A stretch of 11,538 nucleotides of DNA from GCA-003244245 sp964250265 (GTDB lineage Bacteria > Actinomycetota > Actinomycetes > Mycobacteriales > Pseudonocardiaceae). Location of the stretch: NCBI GenBank assembly GCA_964250265.1, contig CAXUFG010000167.1, forward strand, positions 1-11,538. Reading direction: 5' to 3'. The notes beneath the pieces are model-generated. The model ran no database searches. It was not told the DNA's origin and saw only the letters and a list, made by a program, of their open reading frames with translations. Of the stretch, positions 1 to 7,071 are shown in pieces. Position numbers and translations under genes: made by a program. Positions within the stretch are counted from its first letter, which is position 1, and the number at the start of each line of letters is the position of its first letter.

Positions 1-2
1 GG

Positions 3-1886
3 ATCGGCGGCGGTGGCGGACGGGGCGGGATGGCGGCCGGCCTGGTCGGCAGCGTCGGGCCGACCCCGGAACTGCTCGCGGCGGTGGCGGCCTTACCCCC
101 GGCGAGAGCCCAGCCCAGCCTCGGTGGAGTCGACCCGACCGTCCCCGATCCGGACTTCCGGCTCAGCCGGCTGGCCCGGCCGATGCAAGGGTGGCTGTTC
201 CTTACCGCTGTCCTGGTCGGGCTCGACGCCCTGGCGACGGTGGCGTTCCCGGCGCTGGCCGGCCTCGCTGTCGATGCCATCACCCGGCACGCGCCGAACC
301 TGCTCGCCATCGCGGTCGCCGTGGGGCTCGGGGTGGTGGCGGCCGACTGGCTGGTCATCGCAACCCAGACGGTGGTCGCAGCCCGAGCCGGCGAAACGTT
401 GCTGTACCTGCTGCGGGTGCGCAGCTTCGCGCACCTGCAGCGGCTCGGATTGGACTACTTCGAGCGCGAGATGGCGGGCCGGATCATGACCCGGATGACC
501 ACCGACGTGGACGCGCTGTCCACGTTCCTGCAAACCGGGCTCTCGACCGCGCTGATCAGCGTCCTCACCGTGGTCGGGGTCGCTATCGCCCTGCTGGTGA
601 CCGACACCGGCCTCGCCGTGGTGGCGATGCTGGGCCTGCCGGTGCTGATCGCGGCCACTGTGGTGTTCCAGCGGCTGTCGTCCGTGGCGTACGCGGAGGC
701 CCGGGAACGCGTCAGCGAAGTCAACGCAGACCTGCAGGAGAATGTGTCCGGGGCACGGGTGGCGCAGGCGTTCACCCGGGAGCGACGTTCCGCCCGGGAC
801 TTCTCTGCACGCAGCGACGCCTACCGGCGCGCCCGGCTGCGCGCCCAGCGCTACATCGCCACCTACTTTCCCTTCGTCGCCCTGCTGTCCGACCTCGCCA
901 CCGCCACCGTGCTGGGCGTCGGGGCCTACCGCGTGGCCACCGGCACCGTCACCGCCGGAGTGCTCACCGCGTTTCTTCTCTACCTGGGTTTGTTCTTCGC
1001 TCCCGTACAGCAGTTATCCCAGGTTTTCGACGGCTACCAGCAGGCCGCGGTCGGGTTGCGGCGCATCCGGGAGCTGCTGGACACGCCGACCTCGGTGCCG
1101 CCCCCCGGCGCCGATGCGGTGGCCGTGCCGGCCCGGCTGCGCGGGGAGGTGGAGCTGCGCGAGGTCACCTTCAGCTATCCCGGATCGGCACCGCCCGCGC
1201 TGGTCGAGATGTCCCTGCGGATCGCGCCGGGCGAGACCGTCGCACTGGTGGGGGCTACCGGAGCGGGTAAGTCGACCGTGGTCAAGCTCCTAGCAAGGTT
1301 CTACGACCCGACAGCCGGAGCCGTACTGATCGACGGGACGGACCTGCGACATTTTGATCCGGCGGCGTTTCATCACCGGCTGGGCGTCGTGCCGCAAGAG
1401 CCGCACCTGTTCCGCGGCGACATCGCCGACAACATCAGCTATGGCGCACCGCTGGCATCTCCCGCCCAGATCGAAGCTGCGGCCCGGCGAGTCGGCGCGC
1501 TGGAGGCCATCGCCGCGCTCCCGGATGGGTTTCGCCAGCCGGTCGGCGAGCGCGGGCAGGGTCTGTCAGCCGGGCAGCGGCAACTGGTCGCGCTGGCCCG
1601 GGCCGAACTGGTCGAGCCCGACCTGCTGTTGCTCGATGAGGCCACTGCGGCCCTGGATCCGGCCACCGAGTCGGTGGTGCTGGCCGCCGCCGACCGGCTC
1701 ACCGCGCGCCGCACGACCGTGGTCATCGCTCACCGGCTGGCCACCGCGGCCAAAGCCGACCGGATCGTGGTGCTCGACGGCGGCCGGATCGTGGAGCAGG
1801 GCCGCCACCTCGAGCTGCTCGCCGCCAGTGGGCCCTACGCCAGGCTGTGGGCCGCAGGCTCACCGGATGGAACAGTGGCTGCCTGA
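3..1886 (+). CDS. ABC exporter half (membrane domain + ATPase), 5' end open at window edge
   Basis: ATP-driven membrane exporter of the ABC type; the substrate cannot be read from sequence. The first ATG is at 30, but the frame is open to the left edge through a glycine-rich stretch, so the true start may lie outside. Numbered from that ATG, residues about 50-330 form the hydrophobic six-helix domain and about 370-600 the nucleotide-binding domain. Visible motifs are Walker A GATGAGKST (408-416), Q-loop Gln456, signature LSAGQ (512-516, Ala instead of the usual Gly), Walker B LLLLDE (Asp536, Glu537) and H-loop His568, so all catalytic elements are intact. The non-hydrophobic N-terminal 45 residues (with ELLAAVAALPP) look like a linker joining two ABC halves. 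I recall long fused transporters beside kgd in other actinobacteria, which would make this the second half. If it is not fused, it is a half-transporter pairing with an upstream gene. Stop TGA at 1884-1886. Confidence 0.9.
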   Translation: MGGGGGRGGMAAGLVGSVGPTPELLAAVAALPPARAQPSLGGVDPTVPDPDFRLSRLARPMQGWLFLTAVLVGLDALATVAFPALAGLAVDAITRHAPNLLAIAVAVGLGVVAADWLVIATQTVVAARAGETLLYLLRVRSFAHLQRLGLDYFEREMAGRIMTRMTTDVDALSTFLQTGLSTALISVLTVVGVAIALLVTDTGLAVVAMLGLPVLIAATVVFQRLSSVAYAEARERVSEVNADLQENVSGARVAQAFTRERRSARDFSARSDAYRRARLRAQRYIATYFPFVALLSDLATATVLGVGAYRVATGTVTAGVLTAFLLYLGLFFAPVQQLSQVFDGYQQAAVGLRRIRELLDTPTSVPPPGADAVAVPARLRGEVELREVTFSYPGSAPPALVEMSLRIAPGETVALVGATGAGKSTVVKLLARFYDPTAGAVLIDGTDLRHFDPAAFHHRLGVVPQEPHLFRGDIADNISYGAPLASPAQIEAAARRVGALEAIAALPDGFRQPVGERGQGLSAGQRQLVALARAELVEPDLLLLDEATAALDPATESVVLAAADRLTARRTTVVIAHRLATAAKADRIVVLDGGRIVEQGRHLELLAASGPYARLWAAGSPDGTVAA

Positions 1887-2081
1887 TCGGGTCACGACGT
1901 GCCCGTCTTGCGTCCGCAGTGCACACGCGACATCCTCACCTGCGATCACCGGTACTTCCGGCAGCTGACACCGCTCCAAGGGGGGCGTTTTCGGCTCTTT
2001 CCGGCCGACGCCTCACCGGCCAATCTCCTCAACCACCGACGCGCCGGGGTCGCCGGACGTCCCGTGCGCCGCGGCGGGGGC

Positions 2082-2087
2082 TAGCCT
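2082..2087 (+). promoter_or_regulatory. Candidate -10 element for kgd
   Basis: TAGCCT fits the actinobacterial -10 pattern TANNNT. It sits in the 277-base gap between the ABC gene and kgd and would give a leader of about 70 bases. No clear -35 box is seen 17-18 bases upstream. The rest of the gap (1887-2081) shows no gene and only weak hairpin potential near 1984-2012. Confidence 0.35.
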
Positions 2088-2163
2088 GGAAGCGGCGCCA
2101 GAGACCCTGAGCAGACCGCGCAGCAACAGCCCCGCGCAGAATGGATAGAGGCGACATCCCGCA

Positions 2164-5100
2164 GTGTCCCGCAGTAGCCATACACCCCACGACCAACCCG
2201 TACAGTTCGGCCCGAACGAGTGGCTCGTCGAGGAGATGTACGACCAGTTCCTGGCCAATCCCTCGGCAGTGGACCCCTCGTGGCATGACTTCTTCGCCGA
2301 TTACCAGCCGGCGGCACCCGGCGACAACAGCGCCGCCCCGCGCACCGACTCGCCGGCATCCTCGGTGCCGCCGCTAGCCGGCAGTCCTACCGCCGCGAAG
2401 CAGGCCGCCTTGCCCGCCACAGTGCCGCTCGAGCGCCAACAGGACACCACCATGCCACTGCGCGGCGCAGCGGCTCGAGTGGTGGCGAACATGGAGACTT
2501 CGCTGGAGCTGCCGACGGCCACCAGCGTGCGTGCGGTGCCGGCGAAGCTGCTCGTCGACAACCGCATCGTGATCAACAATCACCTCAAGCGGACCCGTGG
2601 CGGCAAGATCAGCTTTACCCACCTCATCGGGTACGCAGTGGTGCGCGCGCTCGCTGAGCATCCGGAGATGAACCGGCACTACACCGCCGACGAGCAGGGC
2701 AAACCGGCTGTCGTGGCACCCGAGCACGTCAACCTGGGACTGGCGATCGACCTCAAGACCGGCAAGGGCCGCAGCCTCGTCGTCGCCTCGATCAAGGGTT
2801 GCGAGGCGATGAGCTTCGCTGCGTTCTGGCAGGCCTACGAAGACGTCATCCGCAAGGCCCGGGAGGGCAAGCTCGCCGCTGCCGACCTCGCCGCGACCAC
2901 GATCTCCCTGACCAACCCGGGCACCATCGGCACCAATCATTCGGTGCCCCGGCTGATGTCGGGGCAGGGCGCGATCATCGGCGTGGGAGCGATGGAGTAC
3001 CCGGCGGCCTTCCAGGGGGCCAGCGACGGAGCACTCGCCGAGATGGCGATCAGCAAGATCATCACTCTGACGTCCACCTACGACCACCGCATCATCCAGG
3101 GCGCCGAATCCGGCGAGTTTCTCCGGCGGATCCACGAACTGGTACTGGGCCAGGACGGCTTCTATGACGACCTGTTCGCCTCGCTCCGCATCCCGTACGA
3201 GCCGGTGCGCTGGGTGCAGGACATCCCCGAGGGCACGGTCGACAAGACCGCCCGGGTACTGGAGCTGATCGACGCTTTCCGCACCCGCGGGCACCTGATG
3301 GCCGACACCGACCCACTGAACTACCGGCAGCGCAAACACCCCGATCTCGACGTACTCAGCCACGGCCTCACTCTGTGGGATCTGGACCGGCAGTTCGCCG
3401 TCGGCGGCTTCGCCGGGCACTCACACATGCTGTTGCGCGACGTCCTGGGCGTGTTGCGGGATGCCTACTGCCGCAACATCGGCGTGGAGTACATGCATAT
3501 ATCGGCGCCGGACGAGCGGCGCTGGCTCCAGGATCGCGTCGAGCGGGTGCACGCCAAACCGAGCAGCGCCGAGCAGAAGTACATCCTGTCCAAGCTCAAC
3601 GCCGCGGAGTCCTTCGAGACCTTCCTGCAGACCAAATACGTGGGGCAGAAGCGGTTCTCATTGGAGGGCGCCGAGACGGTGATCCCGCTGCTGGATGCCG
3701 TGCTGGACAAGGCCGCCGAGTACGAGCTGGACGAAGTGGTACTCGGGATGCCGCACCGTGGCCGGCTCAACGTCCTGGCCAACCTGGTGGGCAAGCCCTA
3801 CTCGCAGATCTTCCGCGAATTCGAGGGCAACCTGGACCCTGGCCAGGCACACGGCTCCGGTGACGTCAAGTACCACTTGGGCGCCGAGGGCAAGTACTAC
3901 CGGATGTTCGGTGACGGCGAGACCAGGGTGTCGCTGATCTCGAACCCGTCGCATCTGGAGGCCGTAGACCCGGTGCTCGAGGGCATCACCCGGGCCAAGC
4001 AGGACATCCTGGACAAAGGACCACATGGCTTCACCGTGCTGCCGGTTGCGCTGCACGGTGACGCCGCCTTCGCCGGCCAAGGGGTGGTGGCTGAGACGTT
4101 CAACCTGTCGCAGCTGCGCGGATACCGCACGGGTGGGACCGTCCACGTGATCGTGAACAATCAAGTCGGGTTCACCACGGCACCGCAATATGCGCGATCC
4201 AGCGAGTATCCCACCGATGTGGCGAAGACGATCGGCGCACCGGTATTCCACGTGAACGGCGACGACCCGGAATCCTGCGTCTGGGTGGCCAGGCTGGCGG
4301 TGGACTATCGCCAGGCCTTCGGCAAAGACGTTGTGATCGACATGATTTGTTACCGCCGTCGCGGCCACAACGAGGGCGACGACCCGTCGATGACCCAACC
4401 GAAGATGTACGACATCATCGACAGCAAACGGTCGGTCCGCAAAGGTTACACCGAGGCACTCATCGGTCGCGGAGATATTTCCGTGGAGGAGGCAGAGCGC
4501 GCGCTGAAAGATTATGCGCAGCAGCTGGAGCACGTCTTCAACGAGGTAAGAGAGCTGGAGAAACGCGCCGCGGCGCCGAGCGAGTCGGTGGAAGCCGAGC
4601 AGCTCGTGCCCACCGGGCTGGACACCGGCGTCCCCGTCAGCATCATCGAGCGGATCGCCGACGCGCACGTCAACGTGCCCGAGGGTTTCACGCCACACCC
4701 CAGAGTCAGGCCCGTGCTGGAGAAGCGGGCGAAAATGGCCCGCGAGGGCGGCATCGACTGGGCCTTTGCTGAACTGCTGGCGCTCGGTTCGGTATGCATG
4801 GATGGCCGGATGGTGCGGCTGTCCGGTCAGGACACCCGGCGCGGTACCTTTGTGCAACGGCATTCGGTCCTGATCGACCGCAAGACCGGCGCCGAGTACA
4901 CACCCCTGAATAATCTTTCGCCGGATCAGGCGAAATTCCTGGCCTACGACTCAGCGCTGTCAGAATTCGCTGCGGTAGGTTTCGAATACGGCTACTCGGT
5001 GGCGAACCCGGACGCTTTGGTGCTCTGGGAGGCGCAGTTCGGTGACTTCACCAATGGCGCGCAGCCGGTGATCGACGAGTTCATCTCCTCCGGTGAGGCC

Positions 5101-5784
5101 AAGTGGGGCCAGCGTTGCGACGTGGTGTTGCTGCTGCCGCACGGCCACGAGGGGCAGGGCCCCGACCACACCTCCGGGCGCATCGAGCGGTTCCTGCAGC
5201 TGTGCGCGGAGGGCTCGATGACCGTGGCGCAGCCCTCCACCCCGGCGAACTACTTCCATCTGCTGCGCCGGCACGCCCTGGACGGGGTGCACCGGCCACT
5301 GGTGGTGTTCACGCCCAAGTCGATGCTGCGTCTCAAGGCGGCGGTGAGCCCGGTCGAGGATTTCACCTCAGGCCGATTCGCCTCGGTTCTCGACGATCCG
5401 ACGATCACCGACCGCTCCGCGGTGCGCCGGGTGCTGCTGTGTAGCGGCAAGATCAGCTACGAACTCCACGCCACACGCCAGCAGCGGGGTATCCATAACA
5501 CCGCGATCGTCCGCATCGAGCAGCTCTATCCGGTGCCTCAACGCCGGCTCAGCGCGGCGCTGGAGCGCTACCCGCGGACCGCAGAGGTGTGCTGGGTGCA
5601 GGAGGAACCCGCCAATCAGGGCGCCTGGCCGTTCTACGGGCTGAGCCTGCCCGACTTGATGCCCGAGCGGCTCGGCCACCTGCGGCGGATCTCCCGCCGC
5701 GCCATGGCGGCCCCCTCGGCCGGGTCCGCCAAGGTGCATGAGGTCGAGCAGCGTGAGCTCATCGCCGCCGCCCTCGACGCATGA
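2164..5784 (+). CDS. kgd: Multifunctional 2-oxoglutarate decarboxylase/dehydrogenase E1-E2 (Kgd)
   Basis: Thiamine-diphosphate enzyme of the TCA cycle. In actinobacteria Kgd decarboxylates 2-oxoglutarate and serves as the E1 plus succinyltransferase part of the 2-oxoglutarate dehydrogenase complex. The 1206 residues are close to the mycobacterial enzyme (about 1230). The GTG start is supported by the Kgd-type N-terminus FGPNEWLVEEMY (about residues 15-26). A Pro/Ala-rich linker (about 48-95) precedes the E2-like acyltransferase domain (about 95-330), which has YDHRIIQG with His308; it reads HxxxQG rather than HxxxDG. The E1 part shows MPHRGRLN (529-536), thiamine/Mg residues HGDAAFAGQG (Asp633) and NNQVGF (Asn666), SGQDTRRGTF..RH (887-900) and HGHEGQGPDHTSGR (993-1006). 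No lipoyl domain is present, as expected for Kgd. Only a weak AGAGG lies about 13 bases before the start. Family members are regulated by the FHA protein GarA/OdhI, which is not in this window. Confidence 0.97.
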   Translation: MSRSSHTPHDQPVQFGPNEWLVEEMYDQFLANPSAVDPSWHDFFADYQPAAPGDNSAAPRTDSPASSVPPLAGSPTAAKQAALPATVPLERQQDTTMPLRGAAARVVANMETSLELPTATSVRAVPAKLLVDNRIVINNHLKRTRGGKISFTHLIGYAVVRALAEHPEMNRHYTADEQGKPAVVAPEHVNLGLAIDLKTGKGRSLVVASIKGCEAMSFAAFWQAYEDVIRKAREGKLAAADLAATTISLTNPGTIGTNHSVPRLMSGQGAIIGVGAMEYPAAFQGASDGALAEMAISKIITLTSTYDHRIIQGAESGEFLRRIHELVLGQDGFYDDLFASLRIPYEPVRWVQDIPEGTVDKTARVLELIDAFRTRGHLMADTDPLNYRQRKHPDLDVLSHGLTLWDLDRQFAVGGFAGHSHMLLRDVLGVLRDAYCRNIGVEYMHISAPDERRWLQDRVERVHAKPSSAEQKYILSKLNAAESFETFLQTKYVGQKRFSLEGAETVIPLLDAVLDKAAEYELDEVVLGMPHRGRLNVLANLVGKPYSQIFREFEGNLDPGQAHGSGDVKYHLGAEGKYYRMFGDGETRVSLISNPSHLEAVDPVLEGITRAKQDILDKGPHGFTVLPVALHGDAAFAGQGVVAETFNLSQLRGYRTGGTVHVIVNNQVGFTTAPQYARSSEYPTDVAKTIGAPVFHVNGDDPESCVWVARLAVDYRQAFGKDVVIDMICYRRRGHNEGDDPSMTQPKMYDIIDSKRSVRKGYTEALIGRGDISVEEAERALKDYAQQLEHVFNEVRELEKRAAAPSESVEAEQLVPTGLDTGVPVSIIERIADAHVNVPEGFTPHPRVRPVLEKRAKMAREGGIDWAFAELLALGSVCMDGRMVRLSGQDTRRGTFVQRHSVLIDRKTGAEYTPLNNLSPDQAKFLAYDSALSEFAAVGFEYGYSVANPDALVLWEAQFGDFTNGAQPVIDEFISSGEAKWGQRCDVVLLLPHGHEGQGPDHTSGRIERFLQLCAEGSMTVAQPSTPANYFHLLRRHALDGVHRPLVVFTPKSMLRLKAAVSPVEDFTSGRFASVLDDPTITDRSAVRRVLLCSGKISYELHATRQQRGIHNTAIVRIEQLYPVPQRRLSAALERYPRTAEVCWVQEEPANQGAWPFYGLSLPDLMPERLGHLRRISRRAMAAPSAGSAKVHEVEQRELIAAALDA

Positions 5785-5794
5785 CCCCACCCCT

Positions 5795-5838
5795 CCCGGC
5801 GTGTCGCGTTCTCCTGCCCCGTGTGCCCGGCGTGTCGC
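5795..5838 (+). repeat. Pair of 13-base direct repeats after kgd
   Basis: CCCGGCGTGTCGC occurs exactly at 5795-5807 and again at 5826-5838, a period of 31 bases. It lies in the 148-base gap between kgd and the DUF6104-like gene. The second copy also pairs weakly with GCCGGG at 5848-5853. It could be a regulator site or chance in GC-rich DNA. Confidence 0.4.
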
Positions 5839-5920
5839 TGCTTTGCTGCCGGGTGCGTCGCGCGCTGGTTCGCAGGTCGCATACCCTCCGCCAGTCGGTA
5901 CCAGCACAGCCCTCGGACGA

Positions 5921-5926
5921 GGAGGA
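5921..5926 (+). promoter_or_regulatory. Strong ribosome binding site fixing the DUF6104-like start
   Basis: GGAGGA, within GAGGAGGAG, lies six bases upstream of the GTG at 5933. This decides the start over in-frame codons as far upstream as 5738. It is one of only two clear Shine-Dalgarno sequences in the window. Confidence 0.75.
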
Positions 5927-5932
5927 GTTGCG

Positions 5933-6121
5933 GTGTACTTCACCGACCGCGGCATCGAAGAACTCGAAGCCCGGCGTGGCAGCGAACAGTTCAGCGTCGA
6001 GTGGCTGGCCGTACGGATGCGCACATTCGTCGATGAGTACCCGGAGTTCGAAGACGCCATAGAACGGCTAGCCACCTTCCTGGCCCGCGACGACGCCGAC
6101 GAGCCGGATCACCTCAGATGA
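5933..6121 (+). CDS. Small DUF6104-like protein downstream of kgd
   Basis: A 62-residue protein of unknown function, starting MYFTDRGIEELEARRG. It continues with an amphipathic, acid-rich section (FSVEWLAVRMRTFVDEYPEFEDAIERLATFLAR) predicted to be mostly helical. There is no signal peptide or membrane segment, so it is probably cytoplasmic. I recognise the start YFTDRGIEELE as that of the actinobacterial DUF6104 family, and I recall such genes beside kgd elsewhere; both points come from memory. The GTG start is chosen because the strong Shine-Dalgarno sits just upstream and because the longer in-frame reading is Ser/Pro/Arg-rich and unlike protein. A possible -10 (TACCCT, 5882-5887) suggests its own transcription, but read-through from kgd is also possible. 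A role near the 2-oxoglutarate node is inferred from position only. Confidence 0.85.
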   Translation: MYFTDRGIEELEARRGSEQFSVEWLAVRMRTFVDEYPEFEDAIERLATFLARDDADEPDHLR

Positions 6122-6194
6122 CATCGGCGCACGTCTGGGCGAACGGTAAAGCCAGCGCGTTGTAGTCGCTGTCGTCGGGGTTTACGTTCGACAT
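6114..6194 (-). CDS. Possible 26-residue ORF or gene remnant, antisense
   Basis: A minus-strand ORF running from ATG (6194-6192) to TGA (6116-6114) fills the gap between the DUF6104-like gene and the hydrolase. The peptide begins MSNVNPDDSDYNALALPF. By my count G+C at codon positions 1, 2 and 3 is about 54%, 38% and 85%, the profile of real high-GC coding sequence. The antisense plus-strand frame contains TAA. There is no clear ribosome binding site, and I do not recognise the peptide. It could be a small protein, the left-over N-terminus of a deleted gene, or chance. Its 5' part overlaps the putative hydrolase promoter. Confidence 0.3.
   Translation of the reverse strand: MSNVNPDDSDYNALALPFAQTCADVI
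6160..6188 (+). promoter_or_regulatory. Putative leaderless promoter of the hydrolase
   Basis: TTGTAG (6160-6165), a 17-base spacer and TACGTT (6183-6188) match a sigma-70-type promoter. The -10 ends seven bases before the GTG at 6196, so transcription would begin at or next to the start codon. No usable Shine-Dalgarno is present, which fits leaderless translation. Confidence 0.5.
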
Positions 6195-6195
6195 C

Positions 6196-7017
6196 GTGCC
6201 GAAGATCGCGGTGGGGCCAGGCGTCGAGCTGGAGTACCAGATCACCGGCGACGGTGATCCCGTTCTGCTGATCGTGGGCACGGCGTGCTCGTTGGGCCTA
6301 TGGGGGCCGATCGTGCCTGCGCTGGCCGAGCGTCACAAGGTCATCGCCTACGACCACCGTGGTATGGGCGGCTCGACGCCAAGCGAGGACGCTGTGAGCA
6401 TGCGCTCGCTGGCCGACGACGCCGCCGCGCTGCTCGAGGCGCTGGACGTCGGGCCCGCGCACGTGATCGGCTGGTCGCTGGGCAGCGCGGTGGCCCAGGA
6501 GCTCGCGCTCAACCACGCCGAGCGGGTCGCGTCGCTCGTGCTCTCCGGGACCTGGGGGCGCTGCGACGGCTTCCAGCGCTCGATGCTCGCCGCGCTGCGC
6601 TTCCCCTGGGCACAGGGGGACGTGGAGACCGCGCTAACCGCGCTCGGGTTGGCGTTCTCCCCACAGCTGCTCGACAACCCGGCCTTCGAGACGATGCTCG
6701 CAGAGTTCCTGCCGCTGTTTCCTCAGACCGAGGCGCAGGTGCGAATGACCGCCGCGCAGTGGGACGCCAACCGCGTCCACGACACGCTCAACCGCCTGGG
6801 CAACATCATGGCTCCCACGACGGTGATCGTCGGCGACCAGGACCTGCTCACGCCCCCGTGGCAGAGCCGCGCCGTCGCCGAGCGCATCCCCGGCGCGGAG
6901 TTCCATCTCGTCGAGGGCGCCGGGTCGAGCCACTCGATGCACGTGGAACGCACCGAGGACTGGCTGGACCTCGTCCTCGCGCACCTCAAGCGGTGTCACG
7001 CGCTAACCACCGCGTGA
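6196..7017 (+). CDS. Alpha/beta-hydrolase fold enzyme
   Basis: A 273-residue hydrolase of the single-domain alpha/beta fold, probably cytoplasmic since no signal peptide is seen. The expected catalytic triad is visible: nucleophile Ser94 in GWSLGS (92-97), Asp216 in VGDQDLLTPP, and a His in GSSHSMHVE (His246 or His249). YDHRGMGGS after the early strands is also typical. The usual His-Gly oxyanion motif is replaced by VGTACSLGLWG. The pattern resembles 3-oxoadipate enol-lactonase, esterase and proline iminopeptidase relatives, but the substrate cannot be assigned. The GTG at 6196 is the only reasonable start: an in-frame stop lies at 6163-6165 and no ATG or GTG lies between. The last codons and stop form the left and right arms of a strong hairpin. 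It converges on an aldo/keto reductase, with no obvious functional link. Confidence 0.9.
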   Translation: MPKIAVGPGVELEYQITGDGDPVLLIVGTACSLGLWGPIVPALAERHKVIAYDHRGMGGSTPSEDAVSMRSLADDAAALLEALDVGPAHVIGWSLGSAVAQELALNHAERVASLVLSGTWGRCDGFQRSMLAALRFPWAQGDVETALTALGLAFSPQLLDNPAFETMLAEFLPLFPQTEAQVRMTAAQWDANRVHDTLNRLGNIMAPTTVIVGDQDLLTPPWQSRAVAERIPGAEFHLVEGAGSSHSMHVERTEDWLDLVLAHLKRCHALTTA

Positions 7018-7022
7018 CACCG
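6991..7022 (+). terminator. Perfect 12-base-pair hairpin over the hydrolase stop
   Basis: CGGTGTCACGCG (6991-7002) and CGCGTGACACCG (7011-7022) are perfect inverted repeats around an eight-base loop. The hydrolase stop codon lies in the right arm. No T-run follows, which is common for actinobacterial terminators. Confidence 0.65.
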
Positions 7023-7038
7023 GGGTGCTCGCGCACAA

Positions 7039-7069
7039 CTCCCTAGCGAATTTTATCTTCGCCAGGGAG
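7039..7069 (-). terminator. Hairpin just after the aldo/keto reductase stop
   Basis: CTCCCTAGCGAA (7039-7050) and TTCGCCAGGGAG (7058-7069) form a 12-base-pair stem with one mismatch and a seven-base loop. It begins two bases beyond the minus-strand reductase stop (7072-7074). It probably ends that transcript, and may act in both directions. Confidence 0.65.
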
Positions 7070-7071
7070 CG

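Noticed and set aside
13..489. Plus-strand ORF overlapping the ABC gene start
   Set aside because: Its Ser/Arg/Trp-rich translation is the typical out-of-frame product of a GC-rich gene.
1984..2012. Hairpin GGCG-CGGC / GCCG-CGCC as terminator of the ABC gene
   Set aside because: It needs an unequal internal bulge (TTTT against A), and is about 100 bases beyond the stop; too weak to call.
1899..2084. Small plus-strand ORF (61 codons) between the ABC gene and kgd
   Set aside because: No ribosome binding site, an Arg/Gly-rich tail, and it overlaps the likely kgd promoter.
3061..3120. Loss of the catalytic DG in the Kgd acyltransferase domain (HxxxQG)
   Set aside because: As far as I recall this is the normal form in actinobacterial Kgd proteins, so not a defect of this copy.
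2374..4863. Long minus-strand ORFs (348 and 401 codons) opposite kgd
   Set aside because: They are shadows of kgd, which is clearly the coding strand by homology motifs throughout.
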